NCBI GenBank assembly: GCA_902489855.1
Contig: CABUBS010000047.1
Span: 1-12,740 of the forward strand
From: an uncultured Collinsella sp.
Lineage (GTDB): Bacteria; Actinomycetota; Coriobacteriia; Coriobacteriales; Coriobacteriaceae
Direction: 5' to 3'
DNA: 12,740 nt
Notes under the pieces: generated by a model
Told to the model about the DNA's origin: nothing
Database searches by the model: none
The model's input: only the letters and a program-made list of their open reading frames with translations
Made by a program: the position numbers and the translations under genes
Part shown: positions 1 through 6,813 of the stretch, in pieces
Position numbering within the stretch: the stretch's first letter is position 1
Layout of the letters: every line of letters starts with the position of its first letter

Positions 1-374
1 GAGAACCTGGTCCCCGAGCCGGTGCGCGAATCGATGCAGCGCACGTCGAGCTCGTGGGTCTCGGCGACCAGGCATGCATTGGAATAGCAGGCGGACCACT
101 CGCTGCACAGCGAGATAAAGATCGCGCTGTCGTGGCCATCGGCGCGCACGCGGTCAAACAGCGCCTTGAACTCGCCGGCACTCGGCTGCGAGGTATGCGG
201 CAGCTGCTCGGAGCCGGCCATGCGGGCGACGTACTCCTGGGCGGTGATCTGTACCTGGTCGAGCAGGTCCTCGCCTTCGATAATCACATGCAGCGGAATG
301 ACGTAAATGCCGAGCTCTTGGGCGCGGGCGGGGGAGATGTCCGACGTGGAGTCGGTTATGATGGCAAAAGACAT
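1..374 (-). CDS. DegV family fatty-acid-binding protein, N-terminal part
   Basis: The reverse strand reads MSFAIITDSTSDISPARAQE from an ATG at 374-372 and continues open for 124 codons to the window edge, so only the N-terminal 40-45% is present. The opening ITDSTSD motif, the TSQPSAGEF segment near residue 60 and the IDSRTGSG segment near the edge are typical of the DegV family, whose members (about 280 residues) bind a long-chain fatty acid between two domains; in Firmicutes the related FakB proteins present fatty acid to the FakA kinase. No FakA partner is visible here. The start is supported by GAAAGG seven to eight bases upstream of the ATG. It is transcribed divergently from the HAD phosphatase at 531. 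The family call is secure; the fatty-acid role is known from homologues only. Confidence 0.9.
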   Translation of the reverse strand, partial: MSFAIITDSTSDISPARAQELGIYVIPLHVIIEGEDLLDQVQITAQEYVARMAGSEQLPHTSQPSAGEFKALFDRVRADGHDSAIFISLCSEWSACYSNACLVAETHELDVRCIDSRTGSGTRF

Positions 375-460
375 AATTGCACCTTTCGTTGGGGCGCGGC
401 AGCGCCGCCTTCTGAGAGCAAAGTGCGACAAGTATAGTGGAGTTGCTCTACATTGCTAGG

Positions 461-481
461 TTCAATTGTTGAATAGTCAAC
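461..481. promoter_or_regulatory. overlapping small palindromes in a divergent promoter region
   Basis: The 156-bp gap between the divergent DegV and HAD genes holds two overlapping perfect dyads: TTCAA-ttg-TTGAA at 461-473 and GTTGA-atag-TCAAC at 468-481. The stretch is much more AT-rich than its surroundings. It could be an operator controlling one or both genes. A TATACT-like -10 for the leftward DegV gene lies at 436-431 on the minus strand, but I cannot find a good matching -35. The regulator is unknown. Confidence 0.35.
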
Positions 482-517
482 AGTTTGAAGTGTCGGTGTG
501 GAAATCATCAACTGGGG

Positions 518-523
518 AAGAGG
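518..523 (+). promoter_or_regulatory. ribosome binding site fixing the HAD start
   Basis: AAGAGG lies seven bases before the ATG at 531. This favours 531 over an upstream in-frame GTG at 498, which has no comparable site. Confidence 0.6.
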
Positions 524-530
524 GATACCG

Positions 531-1076
531 ATGGAGGCGCTGGAGATAGGCAAGCGGCCGGTCGTGCTGTTTGATTTCGATGGCACGGTGGCAGATACGG
601 GCCGGGCGGTGATGACCTCGACACGCAAAACGTTGGCCGCGCGCGGGTTTTCGGAGGCGCAGATGGGTGACCTGCGTCGCATGATCGGGCCTCCGCTGTG
701 GAAGAGCTTCCACGACTTTTACGGCTTTACGCGCGAGGAGTCGCTCGTGGTGGCCGACGAGTACCGTGCCTTTTTTGACGAGCTGGGTCCGGAGGAGTAC
801 CCCGTGTTCGACGGAATCCCCGAGCTGCTCGATGGCTTGGCGGCGCAGGGTCATCGCATGGCCGTGGCGACGTCTCGCATGGAGGCAAAGTGTATCGACA
901 TGGTGCATGAGCTGGGGCTTTCTCAGTTTGAGGCGGTGGTTGGCATGAATCCGCCGCAGGGACGCGAGACCAAGGCCGATTCGGTCCGCGACGCCCTGGC
1001 GGCGCTTGGCGCGACTGCCGACGAGGCCGTGATGATCGGCGACCGCTTTAACGACGTGGAGGGCGCGCACGCATAG
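531..1076 (+). CDS. HAD family phosphatase (phosphoglycolate phosphatase-like), C-terminally shortened
   Basis: This 181-residue protein is a HAD-superfamily hydrolase of the phosphoglycolate-phosphatase type. Motif I is LFDFDGT with nucleophile D15 and acid/base D17; motif II is around T114-S115 (VATSRM); the motif III lysine is probably K148; motif IV is MIGDRFNDVEGAHA with D171 and D175. A helical cap fills residues 25-100. The substrate cannot be told from sequence. The reading frame stops immediately after motif IV, whereas relatives usually continue about 30-40 residues to complete the Rossmann core (a strand resembling VGV..GV.YG, then a final helix). The stop TAG lies inside the left arm of the 35-bp inverted repeat that begins at 1073, so the tail looks replaced by that element. 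All four catalytic motifs survive, so activity is possible but stability is doubtful. I see no remnant of the missing tail in any frame before pepV. Confidence 0.8.
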   Translation: MEALEIGKRPVVLFDFDGTVADTGRAVMTSTRKTLAARGFSEAQMGDLRRMIGPPLWKSFHDFYGFTREESLVVADEYRAFFDELGPEEYPVFDGIPELLDGLAAQGHRMAVATSRMEAKCIDMVHELGLSQFEAVVGMNPPQGRETKADSVRDALAALGATADEAVMIGDRFNDVEGAHA

Positions 1077-1174
1077 CGAAAAGTTTAGCAAGCTCTGCCA
1101 CCGAGTGAGCACGAGTCGGCGGGTGCCGATGCGGTGGTGCACTCGGTGGCAGAGCTTGCTAAACTTTTCGCTAT
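1073..1174. repeat. perfect 35-bp inverted repeat with 32-nt loop; possible bidirectional terminator
   Basis: Positions 1073-1107 and 1140-1174 are exact reverse complements (35 of 35), separated by a 32-base spacer (1108-1139). The outer parts of the arms are A/T-rich (GAAAAGTTTAGC and its complement) and the inner parts GC-rich (GCTCTGCCACCGAGTG and complement). A transcript from either side would therefore form a GC stem followed by a run containing UUUU, the layout of a bidirectional intrinsic terminator. The stop codon of the preceding HAD gene is in the left arm. Perfect arms this long are unusual for a plain terminator and would also suit a small inserted palindromic element. No convincing target-site duplication is visible. 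Confidence 0.8.
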
Positions 1175-1220
1175 CTAATGACGTAATGTGAGGGGCGGGC
1201 GTGCCCGTCGCTCATTGCTA

Positions 1221-1226
1221 AGGAGG
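1221..1226 (+). promoter_or_regulatory. ribosome binding site of pepV
   Basis: AGGAGG six bases before the ATG at 1233. It decides this start against an in-frame upstream ATG at 1188 that would add 15 arginine-rich residues unlike the family. Confidence 0.8.
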
Positions 1227-1232
1227 TCGTCC

Positions 1233-2669
1233 ATGAATCAGGTGGAGCAGAGCGTTACCGAGTATGTCGACGAGGTCTGGGAGGATGTCGTCGCCGATAT
1301 CGAGCAGCTGGTGAGTTATCCGTCCGTGGCTGTTGCCGCCGGTGCGGAGCCCGGCGCGCCGTTTGGTCGCCCGGTCCGCGACGCGCTCGATTGCGCGCTC
1401 GGTATCGCGCAAAAGCTCGGCTATCAGACGAGCGACGACAAGGGCTATGTGGGCATCGCCGACATTCCCGGCCGCGGCGACAAGCAGCTCGCGACCATTT
1501 GCCACGTGGACGTGGTTCCCGCCGGCCCTGGCTGGAACACCGACCCGTTCGCCATGGAGCGCCGCGAGGGCTGGCTGCTCGGTCGCGGCGTGATTGACGA
1601 CAAGGGTCCGGCGGTGCTGTCGCTCTACGCCGGCGCTTACCTTCTCAAGCACGGCATTGTTCCGCGCTACACCTTCCGCGCACTGCTGGGCTGTGATGAG
1701 GAAGTGGGCATGTCCGACGTTCACCATTATCTGGAGAACCACGCAGACCCCGACTTTCTGTTTACGCCCGATGCCGAGTTCCCGGTCTGCAATGCCGAGA
1801 AGGGCCAGTTTGGGGCGACGTTCGTGAGCCCCAAGATCGACGGCGGGCGCATTGTGTCCTGGAGCGGCGCCGAGGCGAGCAATGCCATTCCGTCGCAGTC
1901 TATCTGCGAGCTCGCGATTGCCGCCGATGAGCTGCCGGCGCCCATCGAGAACGCCGACCGTCTGGAGATCACGGCGCTTGATAATGGACATGCGCAGATT
2001 TTCGCCCACGGTATTGGCGGCCACGCTTCGATGCCTGAGGGCACCATCAATGCCGTCGGCCTGATCGTGGCGTATCTGCGCGAGGCCGAGGACGCGTTTG
2101 GTGCACGCGACGAGCGCCTGCTAACGCCTGCCGAGCACGAGTTTGTCAAGTTTTTGGCCTTTGTGCATGCGGACGCCTATGGTCGCGGCCTGGGTATCGA
2201 TGCGACGAGTCCGGCGTTTGGCCCGCTTACCTGCAACGCTGGCGTCATCCGCGTGGCGGATGGCCATATTGAGCAGGTCATCGACGTGCGCTTCCCCGAC
2301 AGCACAAGTGCCGATACCATCCGCGAGCAGCTCGATCCGCTCGTGGGCCGTTTTGGCGTGACGTGCCGTGTGGGTCGTGCGAAGGTGCCGTTCTCGGTCT
2401 CTGCCGACGATCCGGCCGTGAAGGCGCTTATTGATACCTATAACGAGTTTACGGGCAAGCATGCTGAGCCCTTTGCCATGGGCGGCGGCACGTACGCGCG
2501 CAACTTTGCCCGCGCCGTGTCGTTTGGCCCCGAGGAGACCGGCCTTGAGCTGCCCGCATGGGGCGGCCAGATGCACGGCCCCAACGAGTGCGCCAACGAG
2601 GACCAGCTCAAACAGGCGCTCAAGATCTATATCGTGGCCATCTTAAGGCTCAACGAGTTGGAGCTTTAA
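1233..2669 (+). CDS. pepV: PepV/Sapep-type M20 metallo-dipeptidase
   Basis: This 478-residue cytosolic enzyme belongs to peptidase family M20 (PepV/Sapep group), which cleaves dipeptides with a two-metal (Zn or Mn) centre. The ligand pattern is complete: H91-x-D93 in CHVDVVPAGPGW, D122 in GRGVIDDKGP, E156-E157 in CDEEVGM, D180 in TPDAEFP and H448 in MHGPNE. The spacings H91-D122-E156-D180 match those of the Lactobacillus PepV site as I recall them, each shifted by one residue relative to H87. The lid/dimerisation domain covers roughly residues 195-370 and includes the GHASMPEG segment; a GGGTYARNF motif lies near residue 420. Length is normal for the family (about 465-480). It stands alone, between the inverted repeat at 1073-1174 and a strong terminator at 2692-2766, so it is probably monocistronic. 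Confidence 0.92.
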   Translation: MNQVEQSVTEYVDEVWEDVVADIEQLVSYPSVAVAAGAEPGAPFGRPVRDALDCALGIAQKLGYQTSDDKGYVGIADIPGRGDKQLATICHVDVVPAGPGWNTDPFAMERREGWLLGRGVIDDKGPAVLSLYAGAYLLKHGIVPRYTFRALLGCDEEVGMSDVHHYLENHADPDFLFTPDAEFPVCNAEKGQFGATFVSPKIDGGRIVSWSGAEASNAIPSQSICELAIAADELPAPIENADRLEITALDNGHAQIFAHGIGGHASMPEGTINAVGLIVAYLREAEDAFGARDERLLTPAEHEFVKFLAFVHADAYGRGLGIDATSPAFGPLTCNAGVIRVADGHIEQVIDVRFPDSTSADTIREQLDPLVGRFGVTCRVGRAKVPFSVSADDPAVKALIDTYNEFTGKHAEPFAMGGGTYARNFARAVSFGPEETGLELPAWGGQMHGPNECANEDQLKQALKIYIVAILRLNELEL

Positions 2670-2691
2670 GGTTACGGCGTTTTGCCAATCT

Positions 2692-2766
2692 AAGTTGCGG
2701 TGGAATAGTTCCTAGAATCGGCTGCCTGACAGCTAAACAGGAACTATTTCACCGCAACTTCTTTTT
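2692..2766 (+). terminator. intrinsic terminator after pepV (22-bp stem)
   Basis: Positions 2692-2713 pair with 2739-2760 over 22 bp, with a single G·U wobble, around a 25-nt loop. A T-run (TTCTTTTT, to 2766) follows on the plus strand. The 5' flank is less clearly A-rich, so termination is mainly predicted for the pepV direction. The stem is long for a simple terminator. Confidence 0.8.
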
Positions 2767-2963
2767 ATCGGTGTAAAAGGTGCGCCACGCTAAATGCCGG
2801 GATTGTTATTCGTTTGTAAAGGCTGGGCAGCGCTTGCGGTAAGGGTCTATCAGATGCCCGTAAGAAACCGCAGCTGGCGCGGCTGTCGCCCGATCGAGGT
2901 CGTATCTTTCCAAACAGCAAAGCGGGCAGGGTGCCCGCGAGTCGCATGTATGAAAGGAAGATC
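2767..2963 (+). promoter_or_regulatory. pstS leader/promoter region with a hairpin near the RBS
   Basis: About 200 bases with no gene lie between the pepV terminator and pstS, so the pst promoter should be here. I cannot pick a convincing -35/-10 pair or tandem Pho-box repeats by eye. A compact hairpin, GCGGGCA-ggg-TGCCCGC at 2922-2938, ends 14 bases before the ribosome binding site. It could influence mRNA stability or translation. Confidence 0.4.
2953..2958 (+). promoter_or_regulatory. ribosome binding site of pstS
   Basis: AAAGGA-like site (GAAAGGAAG, 2952-2960) just before the ATG at 2964. It supports that start over in-frame GTG 2931 and ATG 2946. The resulting N-terminus begins directly with a twin-arginine lipoprotein signal. 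Confidence 0.7.
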
Positions 2964-3902
2964 ATGCTCGATCAGGCTTATTCTCGTCGTCAGTTCCTCG
3001 GCCTCGCTGGTGGTCTTGCCAGCATCGTCGGTCTCGGCCTTGTTGGTTGCGGTGGCTCCAACACTTCCGACGCCGCCGACAAGGGTAGCGCCGCCGCTGC
3101 CGAGTCCGTCTCCGGCGAGGTGACCTACGACGGTGCCTCTTCGTTCCAGGCTCTCGTCGAGGCCGCTGCCGAGAAGTTCATGGACGCCAACCCCGACGTC
3201 TCCGTCTCCGGCTCGGGTAACGGTTCGGGCAAGGGCCTGACCGCTGTCGCCGCCGGCACCGTCACCATCGGCAACTCCGACGTCTTCGCCGAGACCAAGC
3301 TTGAGGCCGATCAAGTCAAGAACCTCGTCGACCACGAGGTCGCCGTCGTGGGCATGGGCCCCGTCGTCTCCAAGAACGTCAAGGTCGACGACCTGTCCCT
3401 CGAGCAGCTCAAGGGTATCTTCTCCGGTCAGATTACCAACTGGAAGGAGGTCGGCGGCGACGACGCCACCATCGTCGTCCTCAACCGCAAGGCCGGCTCC
3501 GGTACCCGCGCCACCTTCGAGGCCGCCGTCTTTGGCGACGAGACCGTCGACTTTAAGGGCGACGCCGAGCTCGACAAGTCCGGCGACGTCCAGACTCAGA
3601 TGGGCAGCACCGACAACGCCATCTCCTACCTCGATTTCTCGCACTTTGATGACTCCAAGTTCAACGCCATCAAGGTCGAGGGCGTCGAGCCCAAGAGCAA
3701 GAATGTCACCGACGACTCCTTCAAGATCTGGGCTACCGAGCACATGTACTGCGCTAAGGATGCCGACGAGGCCACCAAGGCCTTCCTGGAGTTCATGCTT
3801 TCCGATGACGTCCAGGGCAAGCTCGTCGAGGAGCAGGGCTTTATCCCCGTCTCTGCCATGAAGGTCGTCAAGGACGCCAGCGGCAAGGTCTCCGCTAAAT
3901 AA
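2964..3902 (+). CDS. pstS: phosphate ABC transporter substrate-binding lipoprotein PstS
   Basis: This 312-residue extracytoplasmic phosphate receptor feeds the PstCAB importer. The signal peptide holds a twin-arginine-like SRRQFLGL motif (7-14), a hydrophobic stretch and a lipobox LVGC with acylated C29, followed by a short Ser/Ala/Asp linker. The mature domain starts at about residue 50. Phosphate-contact loops typical of PstS are visible: GASSFQ (57-62), GSGNGSGKGL (83-92), and NRKAGSGTR ending at R182; TIGNSD (101-106) lies between. Codons are unusually skewed to GTC, CTC, GAC and AAG, suggesting high expression. It is the first gene of the pst operon; pstC follows after 24 bases with its own GGAAAGG site. 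The family is certain; Tat rather than Sec export is inferred from the RR motif. Confidence 0.96.
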   Translation: MLDQAYSRRQFLGLAGGLASIVGLGLVGCGGSNTSDAADKGSAAAAESVSGEVTYDGASSFQALVEAAAEKFMDANPDVSVSGSGNGSGKGLTAVAAGTVTIGNSDVFAETKLEADQVKNLVDHEVAVVGMGPVVSKNVKVDDLSLEQLKGIFSGQITNWKEVGGDDATIVVLNRKAGSGTRATFEAAVFGDETVDFKGDAELDKSGDVQTQMGSTDNAISYLDFSHFDDSKFNAIKVEGVEPKSKNVTDDSFKIWATEHMYCAKDADEATKAFLEFMLSDDVQGKLVEEQGFIPVSAMKVVKDASGKVSAK

Positions 3903-3926
3903 GTAATCGCCCCGGAAAGGTTTGCA

Positions 3927-4835
3927 ATGGCAAAACAGCTGCCAAAGCGCGACCTTGAGAACGTGGGCCTGGGCGTCACGGGCGCGTGCGTTGCGCTCGT
4001 GACGCTTGTCGTTGCCGCGCTCATCTTTATGGTCGCCCAAAAGGGCCTCTCGGCTTTTCTCAAGGACGGCGTTTCGGTCGTCGAGTTCTTCACCGGCACC
4101 AAGTGGGACCTGGCCAACACAGCCGAAAGCGGCCTGCCCTACACCGGCGCCCTGCCCCTGATTGTCACCTCGTTTGCGGTCATGGTGCTCTCCACGCTCA
4201 TCGCGCTGCCCATCGCCATCGGCTCTGCCATCTTTGCGGTCGAGATTCAGCCTAAGTTTGGTTCCAAGGTCTTTCAGCCGCTTATTGAGCTTTTGACCGG
4301 CATTCCCTCGGTCGTCTTTGGCCTGATCGGCTTTCACGTTGTCGTCGGCCTTATGAAGAGCGTTTTCCACGTGAGCACGGGCCTGGGCATCTTGCCCGGC
4401 GCCATCGTGCTGGCCGTCATGATCCTGCCGACCATGACCACGCTTTCGGTCGATGGCCTGCGCGCCGTGCCCGACAGCTACCGACAGGGCTCGCTCGCGC
4501 TGGGTTACACCCGCTGGCAGACCATCTGGCACGTGGTGCTCAAGAGCGCCATGCCGTCGCTCATGACCGCGGTCATCCTTGGCATGACCCGCGCCTTTGG
4601 CGAGACGCTCGCCGTGCGCATGGTCATCGGCGGTATCGAGGCCATGCCGACGTCGCTGCTGTCGCCGGCGTCCACCATCACCACCACGCTCACCACGTCT
4701 ATGGCGGTCTATGCCGAGGGCTCGGCCCAGGACGATGTTCTGTGGGCGCTCGGTCTGCTGCTGATGGGCATGAGCCTCATCTTCATCCTGATTATCCATC
4801 TCATTGGCCGCAAGGGGGCGAAGGCTCGTGGCTAG
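3927..4835 (+). CDS. pstC: phosphate ABC transporter permease PstC
   Basis: This 302-residue inner-membrane permease forms the phosphate channel with PstA. A cytoplasmic N-terminus is followed by a first membrane span at about 15-37. A large extracytoplasmic loop (40-73) precedes further spans at about 75-105, 118-142, 155-175, 210-235 and 270-294. The EAA-type coupling loop that contacts PstB is at about 176-206 (DGLRAVPDSYRQGSLALG, then TRWQTIWHVVL). The family-typical RAFGETLAVRMVIG follows at 222-235. Its ATG at 3927 has GGAAAGG six bases before it. The stop overlaps the proposed pstA GTG by 8 bases, indicating translational coupling. Confidence 0.95.
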   Translation: MAKQLPKRDLENVGLGVTGACVALVTLVVAALIFMVAQKGLSAFLKDGVSVVEFFTGTKWDLANTAESGLPYTGALPLIVTSFAVMVLSTLIALPIAIGSAIFAVEIQPKFGSKVFQPLIELLTGIPSVVFGLIGFHVVVGLMKSVFHVSTGLGILPGAIVLAVMILPTMTTLSVDGLRAVPDSYRQGSLALGYTRWQTIWHVVLKSAMPSLMTAVILGMTRAFGETLAVRMVIGGIEAMPTSLLSPASTITTTLTTSMAVYAEGSAQDDVLWALGLLLMGMSLIFILIIHLIGRKGAKARG

Positions 4836-5754
4836 CACGCGCATCCATATCGACGAGGCGAGACTCGGGCGTGTCCAAAAGCAGGACCGCATCGCCACGG
4901 GCGTGCTGACGGCAATCGTCGCCATCGTCATGCTCATCGTCATCTCCATGGTGGCCTACATCCTGTTCGAGGGCATCTCGACGCTGTTCAAACCTGGCTT
5001 TCTCACGGAGCCGTCGCGCGCCAACGGAACCCAGGGCGGCGTGTTCTACCAGCTGTTCGACTCGTTCTATCTGCTGTTGATCACCCTGGTCATCTCGGTG
5101 CCCATCAGTCTGGGCGGAGCGGTCTTCCTGGTTGAGTACGCGCCGAACGGCCCTATCCGCGACATCGCCTCTACCGCCATCGAGACGCTGTCCTCGCTGC
5201 CTTCCATCGTCGTCGGCATGTTCGGCTTTCTGGTGTTCTCGGTGCAGCTGGGCTGGAAGTACTCCATCATCTCCGGCGCCGTCGCTCTCACCATGTTCAA
5301 TATCCCCATCCTGGTGCGCGTGATTCAGCAGGCGCTCGAGGACGTGCCACAGGCCCAGCGCGATGCATGCCTGGCCATGGGCCTTACCCGCTGGGAGGCC
5401 ACGCTGCACATCCTGATTCCCGAGGCCATGCCCGCCATCGTGACCGGCATCGTGCTTTCGGCCGGCCGCGTCTTTGGCGAGGCCGCGGCGCTGCTCTTTA
5501 CCTCGGGCATGAGCTCGCCGGTGCGTCTGAACTTCTTGAGCTTTAACCTGTCGAGCCCCACCTGCGCCTGGAACGTGTTCCGCCCCGGTGAGTCGCTCGC
5601 CGTGCACATCTACAAGATCTATGGCGAGGGCAGCCCCGAGGCCCAGCAGATCGTTTGGGGCACCGCGGCGCTGCTGATGATTTGCGTGCTGCTGTTTAAC
5701 GTAGTCGCCCGTATCGTGGGCAAACAACTGGCAAGGAAGATGACGGCCGAATGA
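4828..5754 (+). CDS. pstA: phosphate ABC transporter permease PstA
   Basis: This 308-residue membrane permease is the partner of PstC. The first span is at about 23-47. An extracytoplasmic loop with FEGISTLFKPGF follows, then spans near 80-102, 122-140, 148-166, 200-225 and 275-297. The EAA loop lies at about 169-198 (ALEDVPQAQRDACLAMGL, then TRWEATLHILIP). I chose GTG 4828, which follows a purine-rich AAGGGGGCGAAGG and overlaps the pstC stop by 8 bases; an in-frame TTG at 4804 would add eight residues and is less likely. The stop TGA overlaps the pstB ATG in an ATGA junction, so the two proteins should be made in coupled fashion. Confidence 0.93.
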   Translation: MASTRIHIDEARLGRVQKQDRIATGVLTAIVAIVMLIVISMVAYILFEGISTLFKPGFLTEPSRANGTQGGVFYQLFDSFYLLLITLVISVPISLGGAVFLVEYAPNGPIRDIASTAIETLSSLPSIVVGMFGFLVFSVQLGWKYSIISGAVALTMFNIPILVRVIQQALEDVPQAQRDACLAMGLTRWEATLHILIPEAMPAIVTGIVLSAGRVFGEAAALLFTSGMSSPVRLNFLSFNLSSPTCAWNVFRPGESLAVHIYKIYGEGSPEAQQIVWGTAALLMICVLLFNVVARIVGKQLARKMTAE

Positions 5755-6623
5755 GCGAGATAAATGCAACGCCCGCAACTGAGGCGGCATCGTCCGAGAC
5801 CCAGGACTTTTTGTCGAGCGTGGGGGAGAGCGAGAAGCGCGTGCGCGTGAGCGGCAAGGCCGTGAGCGACGAGGTCGTGCTCTCCACCAAGGACGTCAAC
5901 GTGTACTATGGCGACCACCATGCACTGCACAATACGTCGCTCGACTTTCACAAGGGCGAGATCACGGCGCTCATCGGGCCTTCGGGCTGCGGTAAGTCGA
6001 CCTTCTTGCGTAGCCTCAACCTCATGAATCGCGAGATTCGCGGCTGCCGCGTGGAGGGCGAGATCAACTATCGCGGGCGCAACGTGAACACCAAGACCGA
6101 AAACACCTACGAGCTGCGCCGTTCCATTGGCATGGTGTTCCAGCAGCCCAACCCGTTCCGCAAGTCCATTAGCGACAACATCACGTTTGCGCCTAAGCGC
6201 CACGGCATCACCGACCGTGACGAGCTCGACCGCATGGTCGAGGAAAGCCTGCGCGGCGCGGCGCTTTGGGACGAGGTCAAGGACAAGCTCGACAAGAGCG
6301 CCTACGCGCTTTCGGGCGGCCAGCAGCAGCGTCTGTGCATTGCGCGCACGCTGGCGCTCAACCCCGACGTGATCCTGTTTGACGAGCCCTGCTCGGCGCT
6401 CGACCCCATCTCGACGTTGGCGATCGAGGACCTTATGTCGTCGATCGTGGCCGAGCGCGCCATCGTCATCGTGACGCACAACATGGAGCAGGCGTCGCGC
6501 GTGTCCAACCGCACGGCGTTCTTCTACATGGGCGATATGGTCGAGTACGACGAGACCGACGAGATTTTCCAACGGCCCAAGGATAAGCGGCTGAATGATT
6601 ACCTCACCGGCATGTTCTCCTAG
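5751..6623 (+). CDS. pstB: phosphate ABC transporter ATP-binding protein PstB
   Basis: This 290-residue ATPase powers PstCA. Walker A is GPSGCGKST (76-84), the Q-loop is FQQPNPF with Q131, the ABC signature LSGGQQQR is at 187-194, Walker B VILFDEP includes D211-E212, and the switch histidine is H243 in VTHN. The LNDYLTGMFS-type C-terminus is characteristic of PstB. Family members are usually about 250-260 residues; this one carries roughly 40 extra N-terminal residues rich in Ser, Glu and Ala (1-42) before the first beta strand. The ATG at 5751 overlaps pstA by four bases, which supports the long form. A shorter internal start cannot be excluded, but the first internal methionine in frame (M92) falls after Walker A. 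PhoU, often next in this operon, is absent here. Confidence 0.96.
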   Translation: MSEINATPATEAASSETQDFLSSVGESEKRVRVSGKAVSDEVVLSTKDVNVYYGDHHALHNTSLDFHKGEITALIGPSGCGKSTFLRSLNLMNREIRGCRVEGEINYRGRNVNTKTENTYELRRSIGMVFQQPNPFRKSISDNITFAPKRHGITDRDELDRMVEESLRGAALWDEVKDKLDKSAYALSGGQQQRLCIARTLALNPDVILFDEPCSALDPISTLAIEDLMSSIVAERAIVIVTHNMEQASRVSNRTAFFYMGDMVEYDETDEIFQRPKDKRLNDYLTGMFS

Positions 6624-6641
6624 TCCGGGACATGCTTGAGG

Positions 6642-6667
6642 CCCGCGGCGGCCACGGTTACCGCGGG
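6642..6667 (+). repeat. GC-rich hairpin CCCGCGG/CCGCGGG after pstB
   Basis: A perfect 7-bp stem (6642-6648 with 6661-6667) and 12-nt loop sit between the pstB stop and the main terminator. There is no T-run, so it may protect or pause the pst mRNA rather than terminate it. Confidence 0.5.
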
Positions 6668-6679
6668 ACTGATTGGAGA

Positions 6680-6715
6680 GGCGGGTCATCTCTTGCGGGA
6701 GATGGCCCGCCTTTT
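6680..6715 (+). terminator. intrinsic terminator of the pst operon
   Basis: A 13-bp stem (6680-6692 with 6699-6711, one T·G wobble) closes a 6-nt loop and is followed by TTTT. It separates pstSCAB from the ABC-F gene. Confidence 0.85.
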
Positions 6716-6732
6716 GCTCTGCGACCGAAACG

Positions 6733-6767
6733 ACCACCACAAAGGGGACAGGCGCCTTCGTGGTGGT
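6733..6767. repeat. imperfect 13-bp inverted repeat in the ABC-F leader
   Basis: ACCACCACAAAGG (6733-6745) pairs with CCTTCGTGGTGGT (6755-6767) with one mismatch around the 9-nt loop GGACAGGCG. It lies between the pst terminator and the ABC-F start, with no T-run. It may be a REP-like dispersed element or a leader structure; a genome-wide copy count would tell. Confidence 0.6.
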
Positions 6768-6783
6768 TTGGGGTGGGGCTCGC

Positions 6784-6792
6784 TGCTATCAT
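6784..6792 (+). promoter_or_regulatory. possible extended -10 promoter for the ABC-F/HAD pair
   Basis: TGCTATCAT at 6784-6792 fits an extended -10 (TGn-TATCAT), 35 bases before the ABC-F start codon. The -35 region at 17-bp spacing (TGGTTT, 6764-6769) is weak. It is the best candidate downstream of the pst terminator. Confidence 0.35.
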
Positions 6793-6813
6793 GGACAACG
6801 TTGAATTTCTACG

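Noticed and set aside
1073..1174. CRISPR repeat or insertion sequence
   Set aside because: Only one inverted pair, no direct repeat array and no transposase; too short for an IS.
2850..4949. A 699-codon open frame on the minus strand opposite pstS and pstC
   Set aside because: It is antisense to two certain genes, is a low-complexity Asp/Gly/Val/Leu-rich product, and follows from their strong GTC/GAC/GGC codon bias. No ribosome site or family resemblance.
4801..5790. A 329-codon His/Gln/Asp-rich open frame on the minus strand opposite pstA
   Set aside because: Composition is that of an antisense shadow in GC-rich DNA; pstA is unambiguous on the other strand.
6642..6715. Riboswitch in the pstB-ABC-F gap
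   Set aside because: The stems are explained by a terminator and a simple hairpin; no conserved riboswitch core seen.
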